NCBI GenBank assembly: GCA_026874595.1
Contig: CM049308.1
Span: forward strand, 1,141,001 to 1,205,000
Length of the DNA: 64,000 nt
Reading direction: 5' to 3'
DNA from: Sipunculus nudus
Taxonomy: Eukaryota; Annelida; Sipuncula; Golfingiida; Sipunculidae
The notes under the pieces are model-generated. The model was not told the DNA's origin. It saw only the letters and a program-made list of their open reading frames with translations, and ran no database searches. This document shows, piece by piece, positions 1 to 10,030 of this stretch (the stretch's first letter is position 1; each line of letters starts with the position of its first letter). The position numbers were made by a program, and so were the translations under genes.

Positions 1-441
1 TTTTACTAGAAAAATCCCCACAATAATTCTGATAATAATTGTCAATTATGGTTCCAAAGAATGAATTTTGGCTGAATTATAAAGATTGAATTGAGTAATT
101 TCACCATGTATGTTAGCTGTGTGAAGCAGATACATCTAGCCTGGCACCAGTTTATCAGCATCCGTTACATCATGCCTCTAGACATTTAGATTTCAGGTTA
201 TCTATTGTTAATATTGACAAGTATGTTTTTTAAAATTGAAAAAAATGTAGATTTATGATTTTAGATATTCCTCATGCAAGGCAATGTTTACAATCACAGG
301 TATACAGCTCTCTGTGGGTATATAAAGACGGCTGTACATGGATTATAAATAATTGGTATCCATACTCAATTTAAGATTTTGCCATCAGTTAGATGTATCT
401 GTATTATAATTTTTGCATTCAATATACATCTGTAGTAATTT
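1..441. other. AT-rich stretch without a recognised gene
   Basis: I see no supported reading frame, RNA gene or clear repeat boundary here. The segment ends where the Helentron-like repeat A1 begins. Confidence 0.5.
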
Positions 442-1204
442 TTAGCGAACCTGTGAGCTAATGCGATGGTGTGGCGTCGTCTGTCGTCTGTACATTAACC
501 CATACTGTTTCGAAAACGACTGGAGCTAGCATCGTGAAATTTAATGCAAAAAATTAGCCATCTGAAAAATTCTGCATTTTCTTAGATTTTATAGAGAAAA
601 AGCTAAAAAAGATTTAAAAATCTTCTTCTCCTCCGAAATGTTCAAGCCAAATTGTTTAATATTTCACAGAAATTATCTTTTATACCATCTCTCTCAAGTT
701 TGTTTGAATGGTTCAAGTTTGGTGAATTTTGTCCCAGTTACAGGAAGTTGAACTAAGTCATCTGTCTAAAAAAGCATACTAAAATGACAGTCTCAGAAAC
801 GGCCGGTGTTATCATCACCAAATCTTATGCCAGTGTTGGTCACATGAGTCATATATGAAATTCAGATAGTTTTGTCGCCACCTGCATGGACCTTTTTTTT
901 ACGGGGGTCATTGGTCATCTGTACAATAACCCATAATTTCTAAGGAATAACAGGAGCTACCATCCCCAGATTTTATGCAATAATCTGTCACATATCAAAT
1001 GTTGTGGGATTCAGCTTATTTTTTTGCTATCTGCATTTACTTAGATTTATAGGGAAAAAGCTGAAAACTTTTAAAAGTCTCCTTCTTGTAAATGGTCCAA
1101 CCAAATTGTTCAATATTTTACAGAAATGGCAAGCCCTTTCAAGTTTTTTTCAAATGATTTGTATTTGATGAATTTTAGTGGAGTTACACGAATTTGAACA
1201 GTCA

Positions 1205-1412
1205 CAGGGGCGGATCCAGGATTTAGGAAAAGGGGGGGTCCAACCCAGGAGGACTAAAGAAAACCCTAAAAAAAGGTCCTCAGGTCTGGAAAAGGGGGGG
1301 GGGGGTCCAAGCCGCAAAATTTTGTCTGAAGCCCTTAAAAAAACGTTTCTGATGAAAAAGGGGGGGTCCGGACCCCCTGGACACCCCCCCCCCCCCCCCG
1401 GATCCGCTTCTG
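1205..1412. mobile_element. MITE with CAG..GCGGATCC inverted ends
   Basis: A 208-bp element with imperfect 13-bp terminal inverted repeats (CAGGGGCGGATCC left; CAGAAGCGGATCC as the reverse complement of the right end). It is flanked by the 5-bp duplication AGTCA at 1200-1204 and 1413-1417. The interior is rich in G-runs and C-runs and folds back on itself. The paralogous repeat A4 has a single TGACT (AGTCA on the other strand) at 46565-46569 with no insertion. This confirms both ends. The small ORFs on both strands here are by-products of the homopolymers. I cannot assign a superfamily. Confidence 0.8.
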
Positions 1413-2788
1413 AGTCATTTGGCCAAGTAAGCATACTGACATAATAATCTCAGAAATGTTGGTCACATTACTCATATTAGAAGTCGCAGATTTTGTGGTG
1501 CCACCTACATTGACCTTTTTATGGACAAAAACCTCATAATTATAGCCTCTTTCAGCATAAAATGTTTATGATGAAACTGTCAAGTTGAATCGTTCAATTT
1601 TTTAAAGAATTATCCTAGGACATGGTTCATTCAATCATATCAGAAAAGCTTAAGTTGGTCTTATGGCCATTATTATGTCTATTTCAAACTGAAGAGGACT
1701 GCAAAACTGTTCATCTACAAAATTATTGTTTCATTTATAACTTCTGTAACATTGCACAAAAAATATTCATAGGTGGCCTTTGTTCAAGTTTACTTGAATG
1801 ATTTTTGGCAGAATTACTGGACCTTTATCAATGAAAGGACTGCAACTTTTATTATTCTAGATATTTTGATAAAATGTTTATGAATTTGTCAGCTTGAAAA
1901 AAAAGCATTTTAGCTAAAGTCTTTCAGTATGTGTAAACAGATTTACCAACAGGCCATGATTGTGTCTGTATCTTTAAATAGGTTGAGAAACTGCCAACTG
2001 TTTCAGATTTGGCAACAGATCAAGAGTTCATTCAGTGCAGCCAGATATAGGTCAAGAGTTCAATCAGTGCAGCCAAGCACAAGTCATGTGATCACCTTAT
2101 GGGTGACATGTGAACACCTGATGGGCACCATGTGATCACTTCATGGGTGTCATGCCCCTCAGGGCAGAGCCCCTGCATGAGCTTATGCAATGGTGTGGTT
2201 ACTATTTCAGATTTCGCAGCAGGCTAGAGGTCAGTCTGGATGTATAGCTTTGGCAGACTGCCATATGTATCAGATTAGGCAACAGGTCAAGAGTTCACTT
2301 AGTGCAGCCAGGTATGGGTCAGGAGTTCATTCAGTGCAGTAGCTGCATTCTATATATATCGTTGGCAGACTGCCCACTGCATCAGATTTAGCACCAAAAT
2401 TCAGCCTGGATCTATTTATAGCTTTGGCAGACTGCCAATTGTGTCAGATTATGCAACAGGTCAAGAGTTCACTCAGTGCAGCAAGGTACAGGTCAAAATT
2501 TCATTCAGTCTAGCCAGCTGCAGGTCATGAGTTCACTCAGTGCAGTAGCCTGAGCCGGCAGATTTGTCACAGTTCACTCGGGGCAACTGCCTTTTTCACC
2601 TAAGCCTGGTCAGCCCCATGCATCAGACTCAAGGTAAGTTTGATGTATTGGCCTGATATTTTGACCTGTCTATGTGTCTTTGATGGCTTTCTCGTTCACA
2701 AGACAGGTGTCGCCACCTACAATGACTTTTGCACAGTGTATGTACCTGCTTATTTCTACAGAGGAATTTGATATATCAGCCTAAAATG

Positions 2789-2791
<3 letters not shown>

Positions 2792-2858
<67 letters not shown>
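2792..2858. repeat. (AT)n microsatellite
   Basis: About 33 uninterrupted AT dinucleotides inside repeat A1. The matching place in A4 (about 45148) has only a short run, so the tract expanded in this copy. The ORFs of alternating Ile and Tyr here are artefacts. Confidence 0.95.
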
Positions 2859-2859
<1 letters not shown>

Positions 2860-3118
2860 TTTTCCCATAGCTTTGTTGTATACAAGACTTATGGTGCCAC
2901 CTACAATAATTTTTGCACAGTGTGTGTCCCTGCTTATTTTCAGGAGGGGTTTGATATATCATTCTGAAATTGGGCATATGTATATATCTCTGATAGCTTT
3001 GTTGTATACAAGACTGGTGGTGCCAGCTATAATTATTTTTGTGTTGTGTGCAACCATACCAGAATTTCAGCAGTGATGTTTGTGTAATTGTTTCTTATTC
3101 AAAAAGTTTAGTACTTGC

Positions 3119-3326
3119 TGTGGTATGGTCGAGATGTCGCCACTTAACTAAGTCTTTACGGTAATGTTTAACGGTACTTTACGGTAACCGCATTGCATCA
3201 TGGGTAGACATTCCTGAAAGTGATCGCCATCTTGTTGAGCGGTGTTCGCGCGACATTGTATGTTCAGCGTGTAATAAATAAGTTTGGAGTGTTGTTGACA
3301 TTTGTCTTCTTGTCACGAACTCTACA
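3119..3326 (+). repeat. Gypsy-1 5' LTR
   Basis: Starts TGTGGTATGG and ends CTCTACA (TG..CA). It is 208 bp; the extra 10 bp relative to the 3' LTR lie near 3138-3150. An AATAAA-type signal (gtaataaataag) lies near 3273. Confidence 0.95.
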
Positions 3327-3339
3327 TGGTGTCAGAAGC
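3327..3339 (+). other. Gypsy-1 primer binding site
   Basis: TGGTGTCAGAAGC begins at the base after the LTR. The sequence is the type complementary to the 3' end of a leucine tRNA, as used by SURL-like gypsy elements. The tRNA assignment is from memory of the family. Confidence 0.75.
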
Positions 3340-3345
3340 TGGAAC

Positions 3346-3930
3346 ATGGCAAGTTTCCAGATACCGTCACCCCCACCATTTGACTTCAGTCAGCCCGAGG
3401 ATTGGCCCACATGGAGCCGTCGCTTTGAACGATTTTGCATGGCGAGCGGACTTACAGAAAAACCTGAGGAAGAACAGGTAAATGTTTTATTGTACACCAT
3501 GGGGGATAAGGCCGACGATATCCTAAATACTACTTCACTGTCCACTGCAGATAGGAAAAGGTACAAGAAAGTGTTTGATGAATTTGACCAGTACTTTGTG
3601 GCCCGCCGTAATGTAATGTTCGAGCGAGCGAAGTTTAATCAGCACAGTCAGTTACCAGATGAGGGCGTGGACAATTTTATCACTGCTTTATATCGCTTGT
3701 CAGAGCATTGTGGGTATGGATCCCTAAAAGATCAAATGATTAGAGATCGTCTTGTGGTCGGACTCAGAGATGCTAAATTGTCAGAGAGGCTGCAACTTGA
3801 CCCAGATTTGACACTTGAAAAAGCTGTCACTCAGGCTAGACAGAGTGAAGTAGTTAGAAAGCAACAGGCCACTGAAGGACAGCCACTAAGTTCAAACTCT
3901 CTAGATGTTGATGCAGTGCGTTCTAAGTAG
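3346..3930 (+). CDS. gag: Gypsy-1 Gag (nucleocapsid lies beyond a stop)
   Basis: I chose the ATG at 3346, seven bases after the primer site. An upstream in-frame ATG lies inside the LTR and is unlikely to be used. The product (194 aa) has a short proline-rich start, then the alpha-helical capsid-like body typical of gypsy Gag, including a stretch like ..EDWPTWSRRFERF. It ends at TAG 3928-3930. The same frame continues at once into lysine-rich sequence and zinc knuckles. The TAG is therefore either a recent nonsense change or a readthrough codon; with so many other lesions downstream, decay is more likely. Gag would form the virus-like particle in the cytoplasm. Confidence 0.8.
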   Translation: MASFQIPSPPPFDFSQPEDWPTWSRRFERFCMASGLTEKPEEEQVNVLLYTMGDKADDILNTTSLSTADRKRYKKVFDEFDQYFVARRNVMFERAKFNQHSQLPDEGVDNFITALYRLSEHCGYGSLKDQMIRDRLVVGLRDAKLSERLQLDPDLTLEKAVTQARQSEVVRKQQATEGQPLSSNSLDVDAVRSK

Positions 3931-4683
3931 AAAAAATCTCAGTTTGTTCCCAGGCATCAGTATAAGCCTAAACCACAAGTGTTTAATCACAGAAAAGACA
4001 CTTCAAGCCAGCCACCACAGGTCAGTAAACCAAATGAATGTGGTAGGTGTGGTTTTAAGCCGTCACATCCTAAGGTGCAGTGCCCAGCAAAGGACGCCTT
4101 ATGCAAGAGATGTTCAGGTCGTGGTCACTATGTACGTGTTTGTAGGACCAAGAGAGTAAATGAGATAGAATCACAAGAAACGCCACAGATACAGAAAGAT
4201 TCATTTCTAGGTCTAATAACTGGTAATCAGAAACAATCAGAGTGGACTGTCACAGTATCAGTAGATTCCACAGAAACACCAGTTGACTTTAAAAATGATA
4301 CAGGTGCTGATGTCACAGTGATACCAGAGTCAATTTACAGTACAGATACATTTGGCCAGCTCTCACCACCTGACAGAGTGTTATATGGGCCAGATGACAT
4401 AACATTGCCTGTTAAAGGAAAGGTTTCATTACAGCTCAAAGTTGAGAGAGCTAGTACAGTACAAGATATGTATGTACTCAAAGGATCAGGAAGTGCTTTG
4501 CTTGGTAGGCCAGCTATTCAGGACTTAGCTATTCTTGCCAGAATTGGAAGTACAACTTCTAACGAGCGGTACCAGCAAAAGTTCCCAGAACTTTTTACAG
4601 GTCTAGGGGAAGTGGAAGGAGAGTACAAGATTGAACTCATTCCTGATGCAAAACCCTATGTACTCAGTTCCCCCAGAAGAATT
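3931..4683 (+). pseudogene. pol: Gypsy-1 nucleocapsid zinc knuckles and aspartic protease
   Basis: This continues the gag frame after the TAG. Two cysteine-rich knuckles start at about 4039. The second fits CX2CX4HX4C (CKRCSGRGHYVRVC). The retropepsin motif DTGADVTVIP begins with its aspartate codon at 4297, and an LLGRPAIQD stretch follows as expected near the protease end. The frame is lost at about 4681-4684, where one extra T moves the reverse transcriptase into frame 2. Protease would cut the Gag-Pol polyprotein. The active-site triad is intact, but the polyprotein is interrupted on both sides. Confidence 0.85.
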
Positions 4684-5896
4684 TCCTTTGCCCCTTATGG
4701 ACAAAGTCAAAGCAGAGCTAGAGAGAATGGAACATTTAAATGTCATAGCTCCTGTTATTGAGGCTACAGATTGGTGTATACCAATGGTCGTCGCTCCGAA
4801 GCCTAATGGTGATTTAAGAATTTGTGCTGATCTGTTAAAACTAAATGCTAGCGTTATACGCGAAAGATACATGCTGCCTACTGTAGAACAATCACTAGCC
4901 AAGCTTGCTGGGGCTAAGATATTTACCAAACTGGACGCTAACTCGTCATACTTGACAACATTCATCACGCCATTTGGGCGTTTCCGCTATCTACGTTTGC
5001 CTTACGGAATTTCATCAGCTCCTGAGCACTTTACAAGGAGAGTCATTGAAACCCTTGATGGACTGGAAGGGGTAGTTTGTCTTGTTGATGATATAGTTGT
5101 CCACGGAACAACACAAGCAGAACATGACCGTCGTCTTGAAGCCGTACTTGCAAGACTGCAAGAGTGCCATGTGACGTTGAATATTCAGAAATGCAAGTTC
5201 TCTCAGGAACGCATTAGATTTCTTGGCCAGATTATTGATTCTGAGGGCATTCATCCAGATCCACAGAAAATCCAAGCTATTATGGACATGGCAGCGCTAC
5301 AAAATGTCGCAGAACTTAGAAGATTCCTTGGAATGGTCAATCACCAGGGGAAACTCCTACCAGATCTTGCCACTATAACAAAACCTCTAAGAGACCTCCT
5401 TAGTTCCAAAACAAGTTAGATCTGGGCCAGTGAACAGGAACGTGTTTTTCTTGAAATCAAGAAACTGCTCACATCGCCATCAGTTCTTGCCTTTTATGAC
5501 CCCAAGAGAGAGACCACAGTGGCTGCCGATGCATCATCATATGGGATTGGAGCAGAGCTGCGTCAGAAACAGCCAGACGGACGTTTCAAAGCAGTCGCGT
5601 TTGCATCTCGCGCTTTAACAAATACTGAATGTCGATACGCACAGATCGAGAAAGAGGCTCTTGCGATCACATGGGCATGCGAAAGATTCAATGACTACCT
5701 GTTTGGCATGGACTTCCATATTGAAACTGACCATAAGCCGTTGATACTATTGTTTAGCACCAAAGACTTGGATGATATGCCACCGCGCATACAACGGTTC
5801 AGGCTCAGATTGATGCGTTACAGGTTCACCATAGCTCACGTGCCCGGAAAAGACCTCAACACAGCAGATGCCTTGTCACGGAATCCAGTCGTGTAA
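4684..5896 (+). pseudogene. pol: Gypsy-1 reverse transcriptase and RNase H, broken
   Basis: In frame 2 the RT fingers and palm can be followed: the first catalytic Asp is at codon 4934 (TKLDANS), and the second motif reads LVDDI at about 5081-5095. The stretch after TKLDANS passes straight into SYLTTFITPFGRF, so about a dozen residues normally found in this family (around the GFWQ-type motif) are missing in frame. A TAG at 5417-5419 cuts the RT from RNase H. RNase H keeps ADASSYGIGAEL, the IEKEALAI helix and TDHKPL. TAA at 5894-5896 ends it after the ADALSR motif, although the same frame runs on into the integrase. The enzyme would copy the RNA to DNA, but this copy is dead. Confidence 0.85.
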
Positions 5897-6586
5897 GATC
5901 ACATGGACGATGAGCTAGCAAGAAATACTAGCATGTATGTCACAATGATTGTAGACAACTTACCTGCAACAGACCAGAGATTACAAGAAATCAAAGCAGC
6001 GCAAAACGCAGATGAAATATGCATACAGCTCAAAGCCTGTTGTGATGAAGGATGGCCACTCAAACACAAATTGCCAGGTGCACTTAACAGTTATTGGCAA
6101 TATCAAAGTGAATTCTCCGTAGTGGATGGACTCCTGTTGAAAGGGACTCGAATTGTAATTCCCTCTGCCATGAGGTTGGAGATATTAGACAAACTTCACG
6201 AAGGTCACCTGGGCATTACGAAATGTCGGGAAAGAGCCCTTCAGAGTGTATGGTGGCCTGGACTATGCAAACAGTTGCACGATATGGTCTTTACATGTCC
6301 CAGATGTTCTAGAGAACGCGTCAACCGACCAGAACCATTGATCTCAAGCACATTCCCAGAAAGGCCGTGGCAAAAGGTCGCTACAGATTTATTTGAAATT
6401 AAAGGACAACAATACTCGTGTGGTGAGTTTGCGAACTTTACACAACAGTGGAAATTCACACATGTTACCAGTAGCCCGCGATATCCGCAGAGCAATGGGG
6501 AAGTTGAACGCGCGGTGAAAACAGCAAAGTCAATCCTCAAAAAGTCTAACGATCCTAGAATTGGAATCCAGGCGTATCGCGTATCG
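5897..6586 (+). pseudogene. pol: Gypsy-1 integrase, core deleted
   Basis: Still in frame 2. The HHCC zinc domain is clear (HEGHLGITKCRERA ... CPRC, about 6197-6306). The first catalytic Asp is in KVATDLFE, near 6380. Right after KGQQYS the sequence jumps to CGEFANF. The expected central part of the core, with the second catalytic Asp (about 60 residues in related elements), is absent. The last catalytic Glu remains in QSNGEVERAVK (about 6490-6520). The deletion joins two similar Q-Y-S stretches, which suggests microhomology. A 7-bp tandem duplication (CGTATCG at 6573-6579 and 6580-6586) then shifts the frame. Confidence 0.8.
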
Positions 6587-7058
6587 GGCAACACCCCTTG
6601 CTAATGGCTATACGCCTACTCAGCTCTTATTCAGTAGAAAAATCCGCACAACCGTTCCGGTGTTACCATCACAGCTCGCAGTCGCATGTGTTAACCAAGA
6701 GGTTCTCCGACAAAAGGAAACCAACTATCGCAAAAAGCAGGAGACCAATTATAATCGACGCCACAGAGCGAAATTACTCCCTGAACTTGAATCCGGTGAC
6801 ACTGTTTGGATCCAAGGTTCCGGGGAAGGTGTTGTGCGACAGAGTGCAGATACTCCACGTTCGTATATTGTAAGCAGTGAGAATGGGGATCTGCGTCGCA
6901 ATTGTCGCCAACTGACAGAAACCGTCACAGAGCCAGATATCGATCAGAGTGTGGAATTACCTGAGACCAATGTTACTACACCAGACTGTTCGGATATCTG
7001 CACTCCGAGAAATCGTAAACCACCAGGGTATTTGAAGGACTATGTGATATATAAGTGA
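6587..7058 (+). pseudogene. pol: Gypsy-1 integrase C-terminus and Pol tail
   Basis: Frame 3 carries the family's ATPLANGYTPTQLLFSR stretch, the basic region of the integrase C-terminal domain (RRHRAKLLPELESGDTVWI), and a tail ending CTPRNRKPPGYLKDYVIYK. This type of tail is normal for Mag/SURL-like Pol proteins. The stop is at 7056-7058. The frame is open but disconnected from the rest of Pol by the 7-bp duplication. Confidence 0.75.
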
Positions 7059-7428
7059 TTACAAGTTTAGATAGGAACTGGTGAATAGCTTATAGGGCAG
7101 AATAATCCCTGGGCCACCAGTTGGGAGGCAGGGTAGTCTACCCCTCCTTCCTAGAATAAGTCGCACATCACGTTCATGTTACGACGTTAATATTTCGGTG
7201 TAATCAGTATTATATAATTTCACCTGGAAGGTGTTATTTCTGCATATCAAGCTCTCACGTTATTTATTTACATGTGAAGAGAATCATCATCATGGAATCT
7301 TCAACAAATGAGTGAATAGTATTTGTGTTACAAGGATTCGTTATGGCAAAAGGTTATTTTAATTTTTAAGATGTCATAAGAGACTGTTTTCAGATGATAT
7401 TTTTAATCCATTCAGTACAATACATCTT
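7059..7428 (+). other. Gypsy-1 3' untranslated region
   Basis: This AT-rich segment lies between the Pol stop and the polypurine tract. I see no coding sequence in it. Confidence 0.7.
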
Positions 7429-7439
7429 AAGAGGGGAGA
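7429..7439 (+). other. Gypsy-1 polypurine tract
   Basis: AAGAGGGGAGA lies directly before the 3' LTR, where plus-strand DNA synthesis is primed. Confidence 0.85.
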
Positions 7440-7637
7440 TGTGGTATGGTCGAGATGTCTAAGTCTTTACGGTAATGTTTAACGGTACGTTACGGTAACT
7501 GCATTGCATCATGGGTAGACATTCCTGAAAGTGATCGCCATCTTGTTGAGCGGTGTTCGCGCGACATTGTATGTTCAGCGTGTAATAAATAAGTTTGGAG
7601 TGTTGTTGACATTTGTCTTCTTGTCACGAACTCTACA
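7440..7637 (+). repeat. Gypsy-1 3' LTR
   Basis: 198 bp, TGTGGTATGG to CTCTACA. It differs from the 5' LTR by lacking 10 bp near the start and by two substitutions. CTTGC follows it. Confidence 0.95.
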
Positions 7638-7747
7638 CTTGCATTGTTCATAGACATGAGAAGTAATGGTCCAGCATTAAAGCATTATACCTAGTGTATT
7701 TCCTCATGCACAGGTTCGCATTAGGCCTGTAGGCCTTGTTCTTGATT

Positions 7748-9230
7748 TTAGCAAACCTGTGAGCTTATCCGATGGTGTAGTAGTGGTCGTCCATCCTCCG
7801 TACATTAATCCCTCTCAAAAACAGTCAAGAGATAGCGGAGCCTAATCTTATGGATTAGCTTATTTTATGGCTTTCTGCATTGACCTATATTTTACAAGGG
7901 AAAATCTAAAAGAAACCTTTAAAAATCTTCTTATCTAAAACTGTCAAGGCAATTTGTTCAATATTTCACAGAAATAACCCCAGAGATGAGCTCTCTCAAG
8001 TTTGTCCAAATGGTTTGGGTTCAATGAATTTTTGATAAGTTACAGGAACTTGATCTTAGTCATTTGGCTAAGTGAGCATACTAACATAACAGTCTCAGAA
8101 TCCACAGGGAGCTAGCATCACTTAGTTTTATGCTAATGTTGATCACATAACTCATTTGAAAACGAGGTTCTTGTGGTGCCACCTACATCCACCTGTTTTT
8201 TATGGGCAAAACCCTCGTAATTTTAGCCCCTTTAAGCTTCTGCATTAAAAAATGTTTCATGATGAAACTGTCAATTACCCTAGGGTAGGGTTCTCTCAGT
8301 AACAACAGATTTGAGTTCATTGATTTTTGGTAGAGTCATGGAAAGCTGAAGTGTGTCTTCTGGCCAAGTAAGCCAATATCAAACTGAGGGCTGCAATAGT
8401 CTTCTTCTGCAAAACTGTTGTTTCAAATTCTGTAAGACTGCACAAAATTATTCTTAGGTAGCCTTTATTCAAGTTCACTTAAAGGAGTTTTGGCTGAATT
8501 TCGGGACAGTCAAAGGACTTTGAGATACTTTGGTAAATAAGGCTAGTAGATTTATTGTGGGCATATAAGCAAGTGCTGTACAGGCAACATTAGGGTCTAT
8601 ATCCAACTTATGCCTAAGCTAAATCCATGAATAAAATATATCTGCATTCGTATTTTGCCTTAATATATAAAATAATATTATTCTAAACATATTTGATAAA
8701 AAAATATGAATATGTCGGTAGAAAAAAAGCATTGTAGCCAAAGTCCTCCAGCATGTAAACACCCAGTTTGGCAACAGGCCAAGATTTGTCTGTACCTATA
8801 AATAGCTTGGCGGACTGCAAACTGTATCAGATTTTGCAAAAAGTCAAGAGTTCACTCAAGGCAGCCAGGAACAGGTCAAGAGTTCCCTCAGTGCAATAGC
8901 TGCAGCTGGCAATTTGCTTCGCTTGACCTGTGTCAACTGAGCTTAGTCAGCCCGGTGCACCTGACTCAAGAGAAGTTTGATGAAACAGCCTGAAATTTTG
9001 TATGTCTATACATCTTTGATATGTTGTACACAAGACTGGTGTCACTACTACAATAGTTTATATACACTGTATGTACCTGCTAATTTCGCAAGAGGGATTT
9101 GATATAACAGCCTGAAATTTTGCATATTTATACATATCAGATAGTTTTGTGGTATACAAGACTGGTGGTGCCACAAACAATAAAATTTTTTTTTGTTTCA
9201 TGCATCTGTGCACATAGCCCAAGAGTATGT
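7748..9230 (+). mobile_element. Helentron-like repeat, copy A2 (3' end lost)
   Basis: Starts TTAGCAAACCTGTGAGCTTATCCGATGG-like, seven bases after the 3' end of A1, in the same orientation. It can be followed through the same modules as A1 (the 'caagagttcactcagtgcagcc' and 'gactggtggtgccac' types of stretch). It is shorter than A1. The 3' subterminal repeat and hairpin are not found, so the right end is approximate. There is no ORF. Confidence 0.5.
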
Positions 9231-9318
9231 CAACAATAACATTCAGAATTTACGAGTTTATTAAAATGTTTTATACAATGAATTAGCTAAAAAAATCCAA
9301 ATCCGCCTCTATTCAATT

Positions 9319-9450
9319 TGTCGTATCTGTGGAAGTTGGACAGCGGGACTAACACAACGCAATAGCCATTACCATACATCTTTATTAACACATACAATCG
9401 CCACGAGGTGGCAGCACTGCTGTAGCAAGTGCGCTTGGTGAGATACCACA
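9319..9450 (-). repeat. Gypsy-2 3' LTR
   Basis: 132 bp. On the minus strand it runs from TGTGGTATCTC to ACGACA. It matches the other LTR except at about 9329 (T here, C at 14010). Confidence 0.95.
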
Positions 9451-9462
9451 TTTCCCCTTTCC
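9451..9462 (-). other. Gypsy-2 polypurine tract
   Basis: On the minus strand GGAAAGGGGAAA lies directly before the 3' LTR. Confidence 0.85.
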
Positions 9463-9644
9463 ATTATGCTGAATATTACCTTTTTAAGCCTCTAAAATAC
9501 TTGTTGAAATATAAATAATATTATGACAGTTTTACACATAGTTAAATGCTGGTTTCACACAAATATTGTCCTTGAGAATGTCTGTTATAATTTTCAGGTT
9601 CCAAAATTTCACAGATGTATATGCACTTTGACTTAAATTATAAT
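9463..9644 (-). other. Gypsy-2 3' untranslated region
   Basis: AT-rich sequence between the Pol stop and the polypurine tract; nothing coding is seen. Confidence 0.6.
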
Positions 9645-10030
9645 TTACTGAATAAACATATATAATATGGTTTCAATTAGACGTTGTGGTTTCTTCCTGT
9701 TTCGGGGGTGGTTCCGTCTCACTGCAACTGGCACAACATTATTAGATTCTCCTGAAGAATCACTCACTGGCGGATCTGACACCTGACCATCCGTGATAGG
9801 TGGAATAACAGCCGAGGAATCAGGTGTAGGATCTGATGATTCCGCTATCGGCTCTGCGGTTGACACTGACACTAAATCAGACTCTGGTGAATCAACAGAC
9901 TCTGTTGGTATGTCTGACTGCGGTACACTTATAGAAGCATGTAGATCTTTATCTACTGCAAGATCATCATCTCTGTTAATGGGATCTGTAGCACATTCTC
10001 CAGACTTAATGAGATGATCTACATGTACAT
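9645..10030 (-). pseudogene. pol: Gypsy-2 Pol C-terminal tail
   Basis: An open frame that resumes after a frameshift near 10030, just past the integrase C-terminal domain. The product is acidic and Ser/Pro/Thr-rich (many SD, PT and SS pairs) and ends in a basic RRNHPRNRKKPQRL-type motif common at the end of Pol in this group. The stop is TAA (minus strand) at 9647-9645. An apparent start at 9872 is internal; the frame is open upstream of it. Confidence 0.7.

Larger units (their letters stand above)
3119..7637 (+). mobile_element. Gypsy-1: Ty3/gypsy LTR retrotransposon, defective
   Basis: A 4519-bp element with LTRs of 208 and 198 bp, a tRNA-type primer site directly after the 5' LTR, a polypurine tract before the 3' LTR, and gag-protease-RT-RNase H-integrase in gypsy order. 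The 5-bp duplication CTTGC flanks it at 3114-3118 and 7638-7642. The A4 paralog has the unoccupied site (GCAAG, 43661-43665). The LTRs differ by two substitutions and one 10-bp indel. The coding region has at least three stops, two frameshifts and two internal deletions, so this copy cannot encode working enzymes. Confidence 0.95.
442..7740 (+). mobile_element. Helentron-like non-autonomous repeat, copy A1 (interrupted)
   Basis: The left end reads TTAGCGAACCTGTGAGCT just inside a run of T. The right end has the inverted subterminal match CACAGGTTCGC (about 7711), then a hairpin GGCCTGTAGGCC, then TTGTT. Copies A3, A4 and A5 share this layout: a 5' motif, its inverted copy near the 3' end, a terminal hairpin and T-rich junctions. 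It matches the known architecture of Helentron-type (Helitron2) rolling-circle elements. Without the Gypsy-1 and MITE insertions it is about 2.6 kb and has no convincing ORF, so it would depend on a transposase supplied elsewhere. An inverted paralog, A4, lies at 43564-51806. The class assignment is inferred from structure; the repeat identity is seen directly. Confidence 0.6.

Noticed and set aside
2729-3076. 115-aa and 73-aa ORFs full of Ile-Tyr repeats
   Set aside because: They are translations of the (AT)n run and of Helentron-like repeat sequence; no gene.
3220-3345. Upstream in-frame ATG for Gypsy-1 Gag
   Set aside because: It lies inside the LTR and would translate through the primer binding site; the ATG at 3346 is the sensible start.
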